Positions 27,097-38,310 of a stretch of 64,000 nt of DNA are shown in pieces. Both the position numbers and the translations under genes were made by a program. How positions within the stretch are numbered: the first letter of the stretch is position 1; every line of letters begins with the position of its first letter. The notes under the pieces are model-generated. The model was not told where the DNA came from and did not search any database. It saw only the letters and a program-made list of their open reading frames with translations. Origin of the DNA: Sphagnum compactum (Eukaryota > Bryophyta > Sphagnopsida > Sphagnales); contig OZ234497.1 of assembly GCA_965153455.1 (NCBI GenBank), forward strand, positions 14,680,302 to 14,744,301, read 5' to 3'.

Positions 27097-28180
27097 TCAG
27101 AACTCGTAAGCAGCTACCGATGGTGGCAACTGTCGATCCGATGCACGATTCTTGTTCCCCCTTTCCCCCCCCCCTACCCCCCAACCCCCGGCCCGTCGCT
27201 TTTTGCAAAATGTGTGATTATGTATGCTCCGATGTGTATCCCAAGGCCACAAGCTTCCAAAAAGATGAGAACACTAAAAAGAAGTATGTGAAGCTGAGCA
27301 AAGACTGATCATTCTTGCAGTCCAAATGATGTCATAGATCACAAGGTGAGGTTGCGTGCCTGCCTTACTGACGGAACACAACCACACGCAAAGGAGCACT
27401 GTTGGCATCAGTGCTGCCCCCAGAGTGCTACCGCTGAGGCTCTGCGAGATCTGCAGACTAGCAACCCAATCCGTAACAGCAGAATGGAGCGCCAAGAAGC
27501 TCACCGAATTTATTATTATTATTGTTGTTATTATTATTATAACGCCCCCGAAAAGAAAGGAGAAAAAAATCCTCCACGCACGCGCAGGTAAAAACGACGC
27601 GAGTGGAGTCTAGAACCAAACCGGAAAAACGAAATACCCCCAAAGGGCTGCAAGAAATTCCGGTCCAAAAACAAAAACCTAAAAGAAGAAGGACAGTTGA
27701 GGAGGAAGTCGGAATTGGAGGGAAAGAACCAGCAGAGCGCGGGAGAAGGAGGAGGAGGTGCGAGTAACAACAGGCAGTAGTAACGGAGCGACATAAAAGA
27801 TAGGTAAGTAGGTCCAGAGCTTGGACTGCGCCAGCGCCATAGCCGCATCACCAGCCCTGCTGCAGTGCAGTGCAGTGCCGAACGTCATCAGCGGCCGGCG
27901 TGCGTTGCGTTCCGTCGTGTCTAACGTTTTACGTTGGGTTGAAAGACTGGTGTTGTAGGGGTAAACCCTTCAGGGTGGGGACATTCCCAAAATAGGGGAT
28001 GGGCCTAGGACAAGGTGGGTAGCCCAGTTCTGACCTCGCTCGCATTTTGGGAATGTGCGCCCTCCCATTACCTTACTCACAATGTTACTTCCTAATTATT
28101 ATCATGTGTGGACATGTTGAAATTATGTTTAGGAGATTATGATAACTTGCATCATTAAACATTAATCATATTAATAAGGG
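27097..28180 (-). promoter_or_regulatory. Upstream region of CDKA
   Basis: The 5' flank of the leftward CDKA gene, including its untranslated leader. Composition is clearly GC-richer than intergenic DNA up to about 28060, which fits promoter and leader sequence. It contains a C-rich block near 27155-27200 and an ATT/GTT microsatellite at 27510-27541. A transcription start could not be placed. The open frames on both strands across 27274-27888 lack family resemblance. Confidence 0.5.
27510..27541. repeat. (ATT/GTT)n microsatellite
   Basis: TTATTATTATTATTG followed by TTGTTATTATTATTAT, about 420 bp upstream of the CDKA start. Confidence 0.9.
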
Positions 28181-28655
28181 CCTACAACTAACATCACCTT
28201 TAACATCAACAAAAAAATGCCATAAATCATAATATCATCATTTTCAAAGGCTTACAACTAACATCACCTTTAACATCAACAAAAATGCCATAAATCACAA
28301 TATCACAATTTTCAAGGGATTACAACTAACATTGCCTTAACATCAACAAAAATGCACAATTTTCAAAGGCTTACAACTAACATCACCTTTAACATCAACA
28401 AAAATGCCATAAATCACAATATCACAATTTTCAAAGGATTACAACTAACATCGCCTTAACATCAACAAAAATGCCATAAATCATAATATCACAATTTTCA
28501 AAGGCTTACGATTAACATCATCTTTTAACATCAACAAAGAAAATGCCACAAATCACAATACCACAATTTTCAAAGGCTTACAATTAACATCACCTTAACA
28601 TCAACACAAATGCCACAAATCATAATATCGCAATTTTCAAAGGCTTATGATTAAC
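28181..28655. repeat. 68-bp tandem repeat array, about seven copies
   Basis: The unit runs CTTACAACTAACATCACCTT, then AACATCAACAAAAATGCC, then ATAAATCACAATATCACAAT, then TTTCAAAGG. Copies are 80-95 percent alike by eye. The third copy has lost about 20 bp and the last trails off near 28655. The array is not open in any frame, so it is a satellite-like, non-coding repeat. Confidence 0.95.
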
Positions 28656-28780
28656 ATAGACCCATAGGAAACTGTTGAAATAATGACCATCATTCCTATG
28701 AAGACTTAGCCAAATCTAGTTATTAACCATATATGAAATGTAAATTTTTAATAACCTTTTATATTTATGGCTATTTGCAC

Positions 28781-28934
28781 ATAAAACCCTAAACCATATA
28801 ACTCTAAAATCTTAAACCTCTAAACCTGTAAAACCCTAGACCCTAAAACCTTAAGATTTTAGACCCCATAACCTTAAACCATAAAGGTCTAAACCTTTAA
28901 AACCCTAACCCTTATAAACCCCAAAGATTTAATA
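28781..28934. repeat. Degenerate telomere-like CCCTAAA block
   Basis: A run of AAACCCTAAA-like words (ACCCTAAACC, TAAAACCCTAGACC, AAACCTTTAAAACCC) resembles decayed plant-type telomere repeat in the CCCTAAA orientation. It directly precedes the left arm of the 370-bp inverted repeat. Confidence 0.6.
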
Positions 28935-29304
28935 CCTTAAACTTTAAACCCATAAAACTTTAAATCTTTAAGGTGCAATCAAAATCCAACGAGCCAAAAA
29001 GGGCATCAAACCACAAAAAAAAATAGTTAATTTTTTCTTTATATTTATGTTTTATTATTTAAAACCGTGAAATTGTGGGAAATTGTTGTTTTTTCATTCA
29101 TGTAAATGTCAAGGAATTTAATCCAGAAATCCATTTGATAAATTTTTTAATTTAAATTTTGATTTAAGACCTTTGAAATTGAACACCTATTGTGTCAAAA
29201 GGACTCAATTTTTCAATGGATTACTAAAAGGATTCATATATTTTAAAATTTTGATAGGAAAAAAATTAAGAGGATAAAAATTTATTAGGCACATTGAAAA
29301 AGCA
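28935..29304 (+). repeat. Inverted repeat, left arm (A)
   Basis: This 370-bp arm is the reverse complement of 30111-30480, with only scattered mismatches by eye. It begins CCTTAAACTTTAAACCCATA and ends in ACATTGAAAAAGCACT. It contains no gene. Confidence 0.93.
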
Positions 29305-29305
29305 C

Positions 29306-29530
29306 TGAATGGGACTTGAATGAATCCAAAGTCCGACATAACTACAAAGTAGGCTTTTGAAGCAAACATAGAAGAAGTTTTCGACAAAGTTTTCAAGTTC
29401 TTTAGAGTCTAGGGATTTAAAAGTTGAATTGTTTATGATATAGGGTTTTACATGTTTAAGGTTTTTGTTTTATGGTTTTCAGGTTTAAGGTTTTAGAGGT
29501 TGAAACCGTTACGGATTGAGGTTCTATGTA
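29306..29530 (+). repeat. Second inverted segment (B), TTTAGGG-like
   Basis: The reverse complement of about 30487-30727. It includes GGACTTGAATGAATCCAAAG and then TATAGGGTTTTACATGTTTA. Its later part, with continuation to about 29670, carries GTTTAGGG-like telomere words in the TTTAGGG orientation. Confidence 0.85.
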
Positions 29531-30110
29531 TTTATTATTTAATTGAGTATTTTGTGGTTTAGGGATTTACTTGTTTAGGGTTTAGGATTTTAAGTTTTTA
29601 AAGTTTTAGAGTTTGAGTCCTTTATGGTTTAAAGTTTTACGTGTTTAAGGTTTAAGGTTCTAGAGGGTGCAAATGAAATACAATGAGTCAACATGATTAC
29701 TTTAAAAAAGGATTGTATGTCCTTTTTCCCCAAAAAAACTCTTTCATATGAATGAATTTTGTAACAATCTTTTTGCAAGTTGTTACAATAAATGCTTATA
29801 ATTGTCCTAGTAGATGACATGTTTTTTTCTTTATCATTTTTGAATAAATATGAATTTTTGAAAATATCTTAATTCTTTGTAAATTTAGTGTTATGTTTAT
29901 AAAATGATAACAATTTCAAATCATGACCAAAAATTCAATTTTTAGATTTTTATGTTTTTTTATAATAAACTACAACTTTCTTAACACATCATATAGATTA
30001 TATCTCATTTATATGTGATAAAGGACTTTCAAAGTTCTAAAATTCTGAATCAATTTTGAACAATTATTTAAATTTTTAAAGTTTTAAAATTCCACATATT
30101 TTAGGGTATG
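29531..30110. other. Spacer between inverted-repeat arms
   Basis: Continues the TTTAGGG-like motif to about 29670 (TTTAGGGTTTAGG near 29574), then AT-rich DNA without a gene. Confidence 0.6.
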
Positions 30111-30480
30111 AGTGCTTTTTCAATGTGCCTAATAAATTTTTTTCCTTAATTTTTTCCCATTAAAATTTTAAAATATATGAGTCCTTTTGATAATCCTTTG
30201 AAAAATTGACTCATTTTGACACAATAGGTATCCATTTTCAAAGGTCTTAAATCAAAATTTAAATTTAAAATTTTATCAAATGGATTTTTGCTTTAAATTC
30301 CTTGACATTTATATGAATGAAAAAAACAATTTGCCACAATTTTCACAGTTTTAAATGATAAAACACAAATATTTTTCAAAAAATAATTATTTTTCTGTGT
30401 AGTCTGATGCCTTTTTTGGCTTGTTAGATTGTGATTACACCTTAAAGATTTAAACTTTTATGGGTTTAAAGTTTAAGGCT
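30111..30480 (-). repeat. Inverted repeat, right arm (A')
   Basis: The partner of 28935-29304, starting AGTGCTTTTTCAATGTGCC and ending GGGTTTAAAGTTTAAGGC. The two 370-bp arms are separated by about 806 bp. Confidence 0.93.
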
Positions 30481-30486
30481 TCAACC

Positions 30487-30727
30487 CATAGAACCTCAAT
30501 CTGTAAAGGTTTCAACCTCTAAAACCTTAAACCCAAAAACCATAAAACAAAAACCTTAAACCCTAAACCTTAGACATGTAAAACCCTATATCATAAGCAA
30601 TTCAACTTTTAAAACCCTAGACTCTAAAGAACTTGGAAACCTTATCGAAAACTTCCTCAATGTTTGCTTCAAAACCCTACTTTGTAGTTATGTCGGACTT
30701 TGGATTCATTCAAGTCCCATTCAATTT
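30487..30727 (-). repeat. Second inverted segment (B'), CCCTAAA-like
   Basis: The partner of B (29306-29530). It follows A' instead of preceding it, so the order is A-B-A'-B', not the A-B-B'-A' of a simple palindrome. It includes ACCTTAAACCCTAAACC and TGTAAAACCCTATATCATAA. Confidence 0.85.
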
Positions 30728-31465
30728 TCGCGCCTTCACAAAAAATTCTCCTATTTGAAGCCTATAATTTACATTTGGCATTTCATCAACCATGGTCACA
30801 GTACAAATAAATTATACAACACAAACAAACACCTAAAAGAGTGCACTCCTCAAAACCAAATAAATAAAATAAATAAAAAACTTCAAACAACTATTCCAAT
30901 TGAAGGACTAAGTTTTGTAACCAAGCTTTCTACACATAAAGGTAACCAATCTTGATCATACTAAAGCTCTCCACACATGAGCAAAGGTGCCTCAAACACG
31001 AAAGAGTTTTGTGACTTTGTGAACAAAGGTGCTTCAAAAACAAGAAAGTTATGTGACTTGTGAACGGGCTCCCTATGTAAGAAAGAAGGTGATGAATAAC
31101 TTAAATTCGTGGGCTAGTTGCAGAATGTTGTATGGTTCTTTAGGGCCTACTTTGTTTGAATCATTTTGACATCTCACCTTAGCCCTAACACATGCCACGT
31201 CATTATTCAAAACAAAAAAATCCTAATAAGGACTAGGCTAGCAGGGTGCCTATGGCTCTTAATAGTTTGTTTTTACCCCATACCACAAATCCAATGGCAC
31301 AATTACCATGAAGAAACACGTGAATATGGAACATGGCGCTTTGCTAAAGTGGTATGTGGAAGAGGTAAACGATTGTTTTAGACCTTCATTTGAATGTGAG
31401 CCCACCATTAAACACCCTCATTTTTAGCCCAACTATAATTTTTTAATTTTTCTCTTCTACAAACC
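30728..31465. other. Intergenic DNA, no gene recognised
   Basis: AT-rich sequence with only short unsupported frames. It lies between the inverted-repeat complex and the hAT-like relic. Transposon termini were looked for but not found. Confidence 0.55.
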
Positions 31466-31469
31466 AATT

Positions 31470-33075
31470 TGAAAAGGACCATGAAACCCAAGTTGATATT
31501 CTGGAAGATGTAATGTTGTATGTGATAAAAGGTTTTTTGACAATGAGAATGTTTGAATCCATTTGGTTGCACCGAATGGTTTATAAGTTATGCCCAAAGG
31601 TAGTTTTCCCATCAAAGAAAATGTTTGTGGAAAAGATTTTACCTACTTTAAGGGAGAAGACTTTGGTGACATATGTATAGCTTGCATTAACATCTTTTTT
31701 TGCCACATTTATTTACGATCTATGGATGTTCGTAGGGGTGCATGACGTGTTTGATGTTGTTGTCAATTTCCTATCTAACAATTAGGAACCTAAGCATGTG
31801 ACAATCGGTTTGTTCAAGGCTACTGAAACTAATGGGACAACCATGGCTATTAAACTACGGGCACTCCTTGACAAGTTTTTCCTCACAATTTTTTTTTTCA
31901 TATGTTAAAAATGAAGGCTCCAACTTATAATCTTGTGCAACTAACTTGAACTTAGTGGTTTCTTATAAAAGTTTGGGCATATTAGAGCCATTTCATGGTT
32001 TTTGCTTTAGGCATGTTCGATCCAAGGTCTGCCAATATGCCATTATAGAAAAAAATGTTTGCCACGGACTAATTTGTGCATCTATAAAGGGTGTGCAAGC
32101 TAACATTCAAAATTTCATTACTTGGTTGAAAAATTTGGGCAAGGGGAAGCAAGCTTGGGAGCAAGCATGCATAGAGGTTGGATTGAAGCCTAGGAAATTA
32201 AACACATTTCTAAAAACAAGGTATGTGATTTGTTTTTCCCTTTTTCCTATTTCTAATTTTGATTTTTTTTATAGGTTTTCCTTCCAAACTTGCCATAGGC
32301 TAAGGGACAAAATTGTTGTGTGCAACAAAAAAATATACAAAATAAACCATAATAGGTTTACAATTCTACTTCGATTGACTCAAAAACTTCAAGTCAATAG
32401 GTAGTGTTTAATTCCAAATTGAGCCTTATCTTGATTGGGGTTCCACAAGACTAGTTCATGTGCTATTTTCACATCCCATTATTTGCACTCACTCTACTTG
32501 GTTGGTTTTTAGTTCCCATTTAGTTTAGGTTTAGTTTGGATTATTTTTGTTTACAATTAGGTAGATCGGGAATTTATCAACTAGGATCCAGTTATGGGCT
32601 AACTTTCAAAAACAATTAGGGTTTGGTTTGGCTTCTAGTATGACCAGCAATTATTGTTGCCCTTTCTTATGGAGGTTTATAAGTTGTAAATGTCAATTAT
32701 TACCAAAGAATTTGATGCATCTAGTTCAAGGACTGGAAATGAAGATTTATTTTGCACCACAAATATAACTACAAACACTTTAAGGGAGCTTGTTGGTAGA
32801 GAGTTATACATTTACCGTCGATATTTTGGGTATGGAGATAGTTGCAATTGTGCCCTAACATGGTGGCGCACAAAGATCATAGGTTCCTAATAATTGCTAC
32901 TTGTCAAGATAGATTCTAGGCATGTTGGCCTCCCAAATCGAAATTAAAAGGATTTTTTTCATTGTCAAAATCCTAACTACATTTTGCAAATGTTGCACTT
33001 CAAACATAAAATATTGATAAGCTAATTTTTGTTGAAAAAAATTTGCCACATGATCCACATGTTGGGTGCCTTAAA
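31470..33075 (+). pseudogene. Decayed hAT-superfamily transposase
   Basis: Plus-strand translation gives a broken but recognisable transposase-like order. A segment at 31480-31900 includes ALTSFFATFIYDLWM and KHVTIGLFKATETNGTTMAI. A segment at 31946-32220 includes CQYAIIEKNVC, WLKNLGKGKQAWEQAC and KPRKLNTFLKTR. A C-terminal WW-type dimerisation-like part lies at 32855-33070 (ALTWWRTK, then NIDKLIFV and NLPHDP). Several stops and at least three frame changes separate the pieces, and no start codon serves the whole. Similarity to plant hAT/BED-type transposases is from memory of motif order, not a search. No terminal inverted repeats were located. Confidence 0.62.
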
Positions 33076-33639
33076 TTTTTTGACTTTGCATTTGTATGTG
33101 AAGCATATTCAAATCTAACTAAAGAGTTTAAAGTTGAATGTTTAATTTATAAATGAGGTGTAGTGGGAAGATTATTGAAGGTTTAAAATGGTTGGAAGAT
33201 GTGGTAACTAATGTGATTTAGTTTGCCAAGTTGAATTTCTTTTTGGTTTTGTAGATGTCTCAAGTCTACAGCTCATGCCCAATGATGTGGAATTCAAGAT
33301 GGGATGTTGGTTTTGGTGATGGTATGGATGACTCTCATGGACAGTCATCATGCAATAAAATTTAGAAGTTGAAATTCTTATTATTTTGATCAAAATGGTA
33401 GATGTAATCTTAACATGAGTCGTAGAAAAATGAAGATGATGAAATAGGCTTTATGTTAGAATTTCAAGGGTAATAAAATCTTTTTTGCAATGATTCCAAG
33501 CTTATCAGTGATTCCATTATGGTTTTTATTTGTCTGGTGTGTATTCTATGTGTTATTTGTGGGCTTAATATAGTTTTATGAATATTTTTCTTTTTGTCAA
33601 GTAGAGTCTTGGTGTTTAATGTTTACTATGTAATTTGTT
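33076..33639. other. Intergenic DNA, no gene recognised
   Basis: AT-rich DNA with no supported frame. It may include the unidentifiable 3' end of the hAT-like element. Confidence 0.55.
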
Positions 33640-34445
33640 ACTACTGTTTTTTCTTTTCTATGGGGCTTCAATTTGGTTTGTTGTTGTATTCTATCTTTTG
33701 TCCATCCTATGTTATGTGTCTTGGTGTCTTGCTCCTTATTCTTGCCATCCTTTGTACATCTATCATGTTTTTCCATTGGCTTTTTACTTTTTGTGTCTTG
33801 AAGTTTAGGTTTCTCTCCTTGGGTTTTTTACTTTGTTTTTGTTTTGGGTTTCTAGTTTCTAGTTTTTTGGTTTTTTTAGTCTTGCTTGATATGCGAAGAA
33901 CACCAATAACATCAAGGAGATGGTGGAAGCCACAATGTTATAATGTTGTGTCATTTTTTAAAAAATTTATGGGATGTTGAAGCATGTTCTATGGGATGGA
34001 CACTAGCATGGTGAATTGTAATACCCTTTGAAAAAATTGTAGAGTTTTTAGTAGGTGTCTTCTTGACATTTATGTGTGCATTTAATCTTTGGTATTATTG
34101 TTTTGGATGTAGGAACAAAATTAAGACTATAGTTCTGATTGATGTAGGGCATAGTGAACAAGGAATTAAAGCAATATCTTCTTCACCTTTTTATGTCTTG
34201 AAATTTTGGTTTCTTTCATTTGGTTTTTTATTTAATGCTTGTGTTATGGGTTTCCAGTTTTTTGTTTTTGTTTGTTACATTGGCTTTTTGTGTGTTACAT
34301 AAATTTTTTATTGTTTACATTGAATCTTTGATATCTGCTTTTGTTATGGGCTTTTGGTTTTTGTTTGTTACATTAGGTCTTGGGTTTTTGTGTTCTACAC
34401 CAATATTTTGTTGCTTGCATTGGGACTTTGGTTTCCAGTTTCTAT
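33640..34445. repeat. T-rich degenerate repeat field
   Basis: Variants of GTTTTTGTTTGTTACATTGG, GGGTTTCCAGTTTTTTG and TTGGGTTTTTTA recur in loose tandem. The frames at 33594-33980, 34063-34302 and 34220-34447 are Phe/Leu/Val-rich only because the DNA is T-rich, and I do not read them as membrane proteins. Confidence 0.6.
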
Positions 34446-37027
34446 GAAGTGCATTGGGTTTGAAAGAGTCTTTGGTCTTATCACTAGAAGAATTCATGTC
34501 CTATGTAATCGCTTCTTAAACAACTGATGGTCTTCAACAATTTTAAAAACAACTAGGAACCATATTTGCAACTATCTAGTTTATGTAATAATACGTATAA
34601 TTACAATTTAGTGGATTAATGGAATGAATTTTTAGCATAATGTGGGCATGTGTTCAATTTTGTATACACTCAAACTAAAGATGTAAAGTTGTTAAAATGA
34701 CTAACCAACAATAATAACTATGACATTATGATATTGTGTATGATATTAAAAATAGTTGGTGTCTTATGCAACCACATATTAAACAAATTGTAATAGTATG
34801 TAAGATATGACATGGAAAATTAATGTCCATCCATTTAAAATGTGTAATTTTGCCACATGGTATAAATATGTAATCAAATTAACATAATTTTAGTCATAAC
34901 CTAATTGTATATTGTGAGTTATATCAAAAATCTAGATAATAATTGACATCATACATCATAAAATATAATTTTACATGTACATTCATAAAACATTCATGGG
35001 TCATTTTGTAATGGCAATAGTTATGTGTGCATTACATGAAAACACATGTTTATATGAAATTCAAGTGGTCATTTTTTAGGGATTTATAATTTTCTTATAT
35101 ATTAGTTCATTATTTTGACAAATGGCATACATACATGTATAAGGTTTAATGAATGATAATTAAAATTAGATCATGTGATACTTATGTGTATGTTTATAGT
35201 TAAAAAGTTTACAATGTAATTTTTGAAACAAATATTTTTAATTGATATAATATATTTACATCTGAAAATTTGAAAATTAAAATTTTTATAGAAGTATGGA
35301 ATTAAGAATGTGGATTAAACTGAATTTAGAATCTTAATATTAATTTATGGCCCAAAAAGATTAAATCGGTTTAATTTAATTATAAAAAAATCCAAATGTA
35401 TGAACCAAATAAAAAATATTAAAAGCGAGTTACAAATTATATTTAATTTATAACTGAAATCAAAATTTTAAAACATTAAATTTTAATATTTAATTTAAAA
35501 TATTTATTTAAATAAATTAAAATTATGTAATTAAAATTAGAATTAATTTATTTTGAACTTACATAAATAAATAATGATTTGATAATGCATAAGATTTGAA
35601 ATATATATGTTTATATTTATGTGATGATGTAATATATCACAAGTTGAAGTATTGGTTGGATGATTAAGGAGTTGGTTTGTGGCCGTGGAGATGAAGGTTT
35701 AATTTCTTCTAATGACATTCTAAACTTGGTCCTAAATGACTACAAAAGGATTACATGGTGTTATAAATGATTGTAACATGACTACATGTGTTTTAAATGA
35801 CTATAAAATGATTACATACTTTTATTTTAAATGTAAATCCATGTGGACATTACACATAGTTGTTTTGGACACGACTTCACACCATGTCATGTTGAGTTAC
35901 TTAAGCAAGGTATTTGGCATAACTCTAGTCACCATAGTTATTTAATCCAATATGACTATAAATCTAGTTGTAAACTTTTTTTTTTTGGCTTAAAATCCTA
36001 CTAGTGTATTCATGTTTTTTTTCTATGTTTTGTTCTTATATGGTTAGTTGTTTAAAGGGAAGTCAATATGGTGGATAGAAATTGGCACTTGGAATATGTG
36101 AAAGAACAGTTCAACCTTGCCCATTGGAAACTAATATTAACAAAATGCCTTATATTTATAACTCAATATATGGGTCATGGTTTGCTTGAATGTCTCAAAA
36201 ATGATAAAGGTATTGCAGTCTTCCAATATTTTAAAATATACCACAACATTTTAAGACATTTCCACCAACTTTCCCACCTATACATACAAATTGCATAATT
36301 TATATGTGTCAAGCTTTTAAAAAATTCAAACCACATGACTTGTGACAAAATTTTACCCACTTTGCGGTCAAATCTATAGAAAATTTTGGTATTTGGTGAA
36401 AATAAGTCATATTTTCTAGGTATTTTGAAAGTCAAGGACCCACTTGTAAACCATATGATTATAACTTTAAGAGGATTAATTTTAAATATAAAAATAAATA
36501 GATCATGTGAAATACACTAAGAGGTGATTTTTGTCCATTCATACAAAAATCAAAGTATTTTGTTACGTGGACAACAAATTGTTGATTTTCAACACACTCC
36601 TACCACTATAAGGGTTCATCAATATATGTAATTAGGCCAATAAGATATTTAAAAGATGCATTATATATATATAATAGTTTTTCTTTTATACAAATGGTTA
36701 TACTACAATACTTTTACATGTGAAAAAGGTATTTACTTTCTAAGACAAGTATTTTGGTGTATATACAATTCCACCAAAATACCGTTTATATTCATATCCA
36801 TGGAAATACTTCACATTTTTGTGAAGTGTTTATTCAATACTACAAGATTGTAATTTTACATTTTTATTATCACACATTTAACATTGCCTTAGGTGGTGTA
36901 CCAAAAATTGCCCAAAAAATTGCGAAGGACGGTATTTTTGAGACATTCAAACAAATTGACACCCATATTGTTCATTTTTAGTTTCATTTTTATTAAGGTA
37001 TAGGGGTCTAAGAATCAAAATTTGGCT
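34446..37027. other. AT-rich intergenic DNA, no gene recognised
   Basis: Very AT-rich, with TTAATTTAAT-type low complexity around 35330-35560. No frame resembles a protein family and no ordered repeat is visible. Confidence 0.65.
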
Positions 37028-37455
37028 CGCCATTAGTTTAAAACCCTGGTCACAATGTAGTGACTTAAAAAAGAAGAAGTGGAGAAGACTGAATTCATTC
37101 CGGTTGTTAATGATCCAAAACCTTGGTCACACTGCAACAACAAAAAAAAGAAAAAAAGAAAAAAAGGTGGACATGTCCAGTGAATCTCGGTTGCCAGTGG
37201 TCTAAAACCTTGGTTGCAATGTAGTTATGAGAAAAAAAAGGGTGGACTACTCGACGAAATTTCGATCGCCACCGATCCAAAACCTTGTTCACAATGCAAC
37301 AACTTTAAAAAAAAAAAAAGGGTGAAAAAGTCGACCGAATTTCAATTACCATTAGTCCCAAACCTTGGTTGCAATGCAATGATTGCACACACACACACAC
37401 ACACACACACAAAGTGGACAAGTTGACTAAGTTTTGATCGTCACAAGGCCAAACC
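37028..37455. repeat. About 88-bp tandem repeat array, five copies
   Basis: The unit includes GATCCAAAACCTTGGTCACA, then ATGCAACAAC, an A-rich tract, then GGTGGACAAGTCGACCGAA and TTTCGATCGCCA. Copies start near 37037, 37106, 37198, 37274 and 37350. In one copy the A-rich tract is replaced by a CA-dinucleotide run (37387-37411). Confidence 0.85.
37387..37411. repeat. (CA)n microsatellite
   Basis: About twelve CA units inside the last copy of the 88-bp array. Confidence 0.95.
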
Positions 37456-37742
37456 CGAATTTAAAAAAATACTTTAAATGTATTTTATTTACAATTCACA
37501 TATTTGTGTTAATTGAAATGGTTTCAAAAAATAAAAGACAAAACAAACTACATGCCATTGCGTAGTCTCTCCCCTTAAGGCTAGAGCCAACAAAACACCC
37601 AACAAAAGGGGTAAAGGAAAAACAAAAAGAAAGGACCCAACTTGGTCCCTTATAAAAGGACTTGATTCCTTGGTAAAAACTTCCATATCAACTTGGTACT
37701 TATCCCAAAGATTATTGGGAACTTATTATACTATTCTCTTTA

Positions 37743-37945
37743 GGGTGCGTTCACACTTGATGTTAGTGACTCTAGTGTTGACACCATGCTAGCCATTTAG
37801 GACTTAACCTAGTTATCATGAAAATTTTATGTTAAACTAACATTCAATTAATATTAAGTTATCATCCATTTAACATTGGGTGCCACCTAGGATGCCACCT
37901 AAATTTTCATTTAACATTGACTTAACATCAAGTGTGAATGCACCA
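37743..37945. mobile_element. Tourist-like MITE (PIF/Harbinger type)
   Basis: A 203-bp element with terminal inverted repeats: GGTGCGTTCACACTTGATGT at 37744 onward matches the reverse complement of the right end (37923-37944) at 21 of 22 positions. Each end is flanked by TTA (37740-37742 and 37946-37948), the 3-bp target duplication typical of PIF/Harbinger elements. The interior is AT-rich and non-coding. The TIRs are nearly identical, which suggests a fairly recent insertion. The outermost base differs between the ends (G against A), so the exact terminus is uncertain by one base. Confidence 0.82.
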
Positions 37946-38278
37946 TTAGTATAATATGTTTATTGATAAATATGTAATGACTTGTTACTGATTTCCTAGT
38001 GTATTTAGAGGGCACCTTAAATCCGTAATCTTCCCTCTTGACACAGGAGGTCATCTTACATCTGGAGATGGGGTCTCACATTAAGGGCCTGCCCTTTTTT
38101 CTTTGCACGAATGAGTAGGGTCTTGGCTGTTAGGCATGGAAAAAATCTCTGACAGGTCATTACGCACCATAATGCCCCTCAGACAGGGCGTTTCCAGAAT
38201 TCAGCCCTGCCCTTATAGGCTTATTCTGTTAATGCCCATGTCCGTGGGCCTTAGCTAACACAGTTTGTCTTCCACTAA

Positions 38279-38310
38279 GCAGGGCAGGGCAGGGCAGGGC
38301 AGGGCAGGGC
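38279..38310. repeat. (AGGGC)6 microsatellite
   Basis: Six perfect pentanucleotide units followed by a T6 run. A GGGCCTGCCC followed by T6 lies about 210 bp upstream, so the two ends of this GC-rich patch share related words. Confidence 0.95.

Noticed and set aside
27537-27888. Minus-strand frames upstream of CDKA as an N-terminal extension
   Set aside because: They are not in phase with, or spliced to, the conserved Met-Glu-Gln exon, and CDKA is complete at 294 aa without them.
28181-28655. Possible CRISPR-like direct repeats
   Set aside because: Copies are contiguous and the whole 68-bp unit is repeated, with no unique spacers; a plant nuclear satellite explains it.
33594-34447. Hydrophobic frames resembling small membrane proteins
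   Set aside because: Phe/Leu/Val richness follows from T-rich degenerate repeats; no start context or conserved motif.
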